DNA of 64,000 bases from Flammeovirgaceae bacterium 311 (GTDB taxonomy: Bacteria; Bacteroidota; Bacteroidia; Cytophagales; Cyclobacteriaceae): NCBI GenBank assembly GCA_000597885.1, contig CP004371.1, positions 5,274,001-5,338,000 of the forward strand, read 5' to 3'. Below, one piece after another: positions 63,285 to 64,000 of the stretch. Each line of letters begins with the position of its first letter. Position 1 is the first letter of the stretch. Below the pieces are notes generated by a model. That model worked only from the letters and a program-made list of their open reading frames with translations. It was not told the origin of the DNA and searched no databases. The position numbers were made by a program, and so were the translations under genes.

Positions 63285-63956
63285 ATGAAAAATTTATTGT
63301 TGCTTCTATTCACTGGTTGCTGTGTTGCATTTACCAGCTGCGAAAAATCTGAAGTATTATCAACCTCCGGCGAATTATCGGCTGAACAGCGAGCGAATGC
63401 CTCGGAAAATGCCGCCAGACAATCTTTTGCTTTGGATGCCGAAAACTCTGTGGTAGAGTGGTGGGGCAGTGGCCCCGCCGCCAGCCATCACGGCTCTTTT
63501 GCTGTGAGCGGAGAGCATATTGAAGTGGTAAACGGCAAAGTGAAAGAGGGAAACTTTTCTATTCCCATTGCCTCAATTAAAAACTTTGATCTGCCCGAGC
63601 ACATTAAGCCTATACTGCTGGACCACCTCAAGAGCGCCGATTTTTTTAACATGGCGCTGTATCCTGAAGCCAGCTTTAGCTTCCAGAAAATGATTCCGCT
63701 CACTAAAGCTGTTGAAGGTGCTGTTGAAGGTGCTAACTATATGGTAAGCGGTGATTTTACCATGCTGGGAAAAGCAATTGCCATTTCCTTTCCGGCCCGT
63801 GTGTTGGTGGTAAAGGAGCAGCTAACAGTAGAAGCTAAGCTGAAAATTGACAGAACCCGCTGGGGGATGAACTATGCCGCCGATCCTGCGCTGGGAGATC
63901 ATCAAATTTATCCGGAAGTTGATCTGCACCTGAAGCTGCAAGGGCATAAACAGTAA
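63285..63956 (+). CDS. YceI-family lipoprotein
   Basis: This 223-residue exported protein has a signal segment with a lipobox in FTSC. The YceI domain (about 45-220) shows SVVEWWGSGPAASHHGSFAVSGEHIEV, GNFSIPIASIKNFDLPEHIKPILLDHLKSADFF, YPEASFSF and the closing IDRTRWGMNY. YceI proteins form lipocalin-like barrels that bind polyisoprenoid lipids. A terminator follows the stop. Confidence 0.85.
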   Translation: MKNLLLLLFTGCCVAFTSCEKSEVLSTSGELSAEQRANASENAARQSFALDAENSVVEWWGSGPAASHHGSFAVSGEHIEVVNGKVKEGNFSIPIASIKNFDLPEHIKPILLDHLKSADFFNMALYPEASFSFQKMIPLTKAVEGAVEGANYMVSGDFTMLGKAIAISFPARVLVVKEQLTVEAKLKIDRTRWGMNYAADPALGDHQIYPEVDLHLKLQGHKQ

Positions 63957-63966
63957 ACCTAAGAAA

Positions 63967-63999
63967 GCCTTGTGCGGGAGATAGCTCTTTGCACAAGGC
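63967..63999 (+). terminator. hairpin after the YceI gene
   Basis: GCCTTGTGC (63967-63975) and GCACAAGGC (63991-63999) form a 9-bp stem. The window ends before any T-run can be seen. Confidence 0.6.
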
Positions 64000-64000
64000 C

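Noticed and set aside
1-64000. CRISPR arrays, rRNA or tRNA genes
   Set aside because: No regularly spaced repeats and no rRNA or tRNA-like sequence was noticed on either strand.

Overview
The window looks like chromosomal DNA of a Bacteroidota bacterium, most likely order Cytophagales. Support comes from two secreted polysaccharide enzymes and a beta-helix protein with type IX secretion (T9SS) C-terminal sorting domains, two LytS/LytTR two-component pairs, an ABC permease fused to an M1 peptidase, M61, YceI and CE15 proteins, and few Shine-Dalgarno sites ahead of start codons (an exception precedes the permease-M1 gene). No rRNA, tRNA or CRISPR array was seen, and no SusC/SusD pair accompanies the carbohydrate genes.

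Layout. 1-3.8 kb is a mobile-element scrapyard: an IS3-family element with a broken orfB, an apparently intact IS110-family transposase with a structured upstream region that could encode a bridge RNA, and an internally deleted IS256-family remnant. 3.8-8.8 kb holds a CNNM/CBS membrane protein, a decayed CPBP protease, an odd membrane protein with a metzincin-like motif, an endonuclease/phosphatase-family protein and a DUF389 fragment. 9.2-13.8 kb is a xylan module (SGNH acetylesterase and GH10 xylanase) behind LacI-type palindromes. 13.9-14.3 kb is a second IS3 remnant. 14.7-30.4 kb carries an MFS transporter, a Dabb lipoprotein, an S66 peptidase, a DUF389 protein, an alginate-lyase-fold enzyme, a CPBP protease, an M61 peptidase, a histidine phosphatase, an AraC regulator, an S8 protease and a LytS/LytTR pair. 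30.6-34.2 kb is an AT-richer accessory patch with a recombinase remnant, a DUF433/PIN-like toxin-antitoxin pair and MORN/OmpA and lipoprotein genes. 34.6-41.3 kb is a second carbohydrate cluster (serine hydrolase, acetylesterase, CE15 glucuronoyl esterase, orphan GH2 tail). 41.5-48 kb is a LytTR/LytS pair divergent from an ABC exporter whose permease is fused to an M1 peptidase. 48.3-53.2 kb has a beta-helix surface protein, ArfB and a Ser/Thr kinase. 53.5-58.7 kb is a GH78 plus GH30-ankyrin operon. 58.7-64 kb has a NarL-type two-component pair and small secreted proteins.

The xylanase, acetylesterases, CE15 esterase, GH30 and GH78 enzymes fit stepwise removal of acetyl, glucuronate-ester and rhamnose decorations from hemicellulose or pectin.

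The most unusual signal is a set of 14-20 nt GC-rich, mostly hairpin-forming micro-insertions. In each of four mobile-gene families (IS3 orfA and orfB, a second IS3 remnant, IS256, a tyrosine recombinase) the protein reading resumes correctly on the far side of such a block. Five of them share the core CCGCNNCGGCGG. They may be a very small dispersed or mobile repeat.
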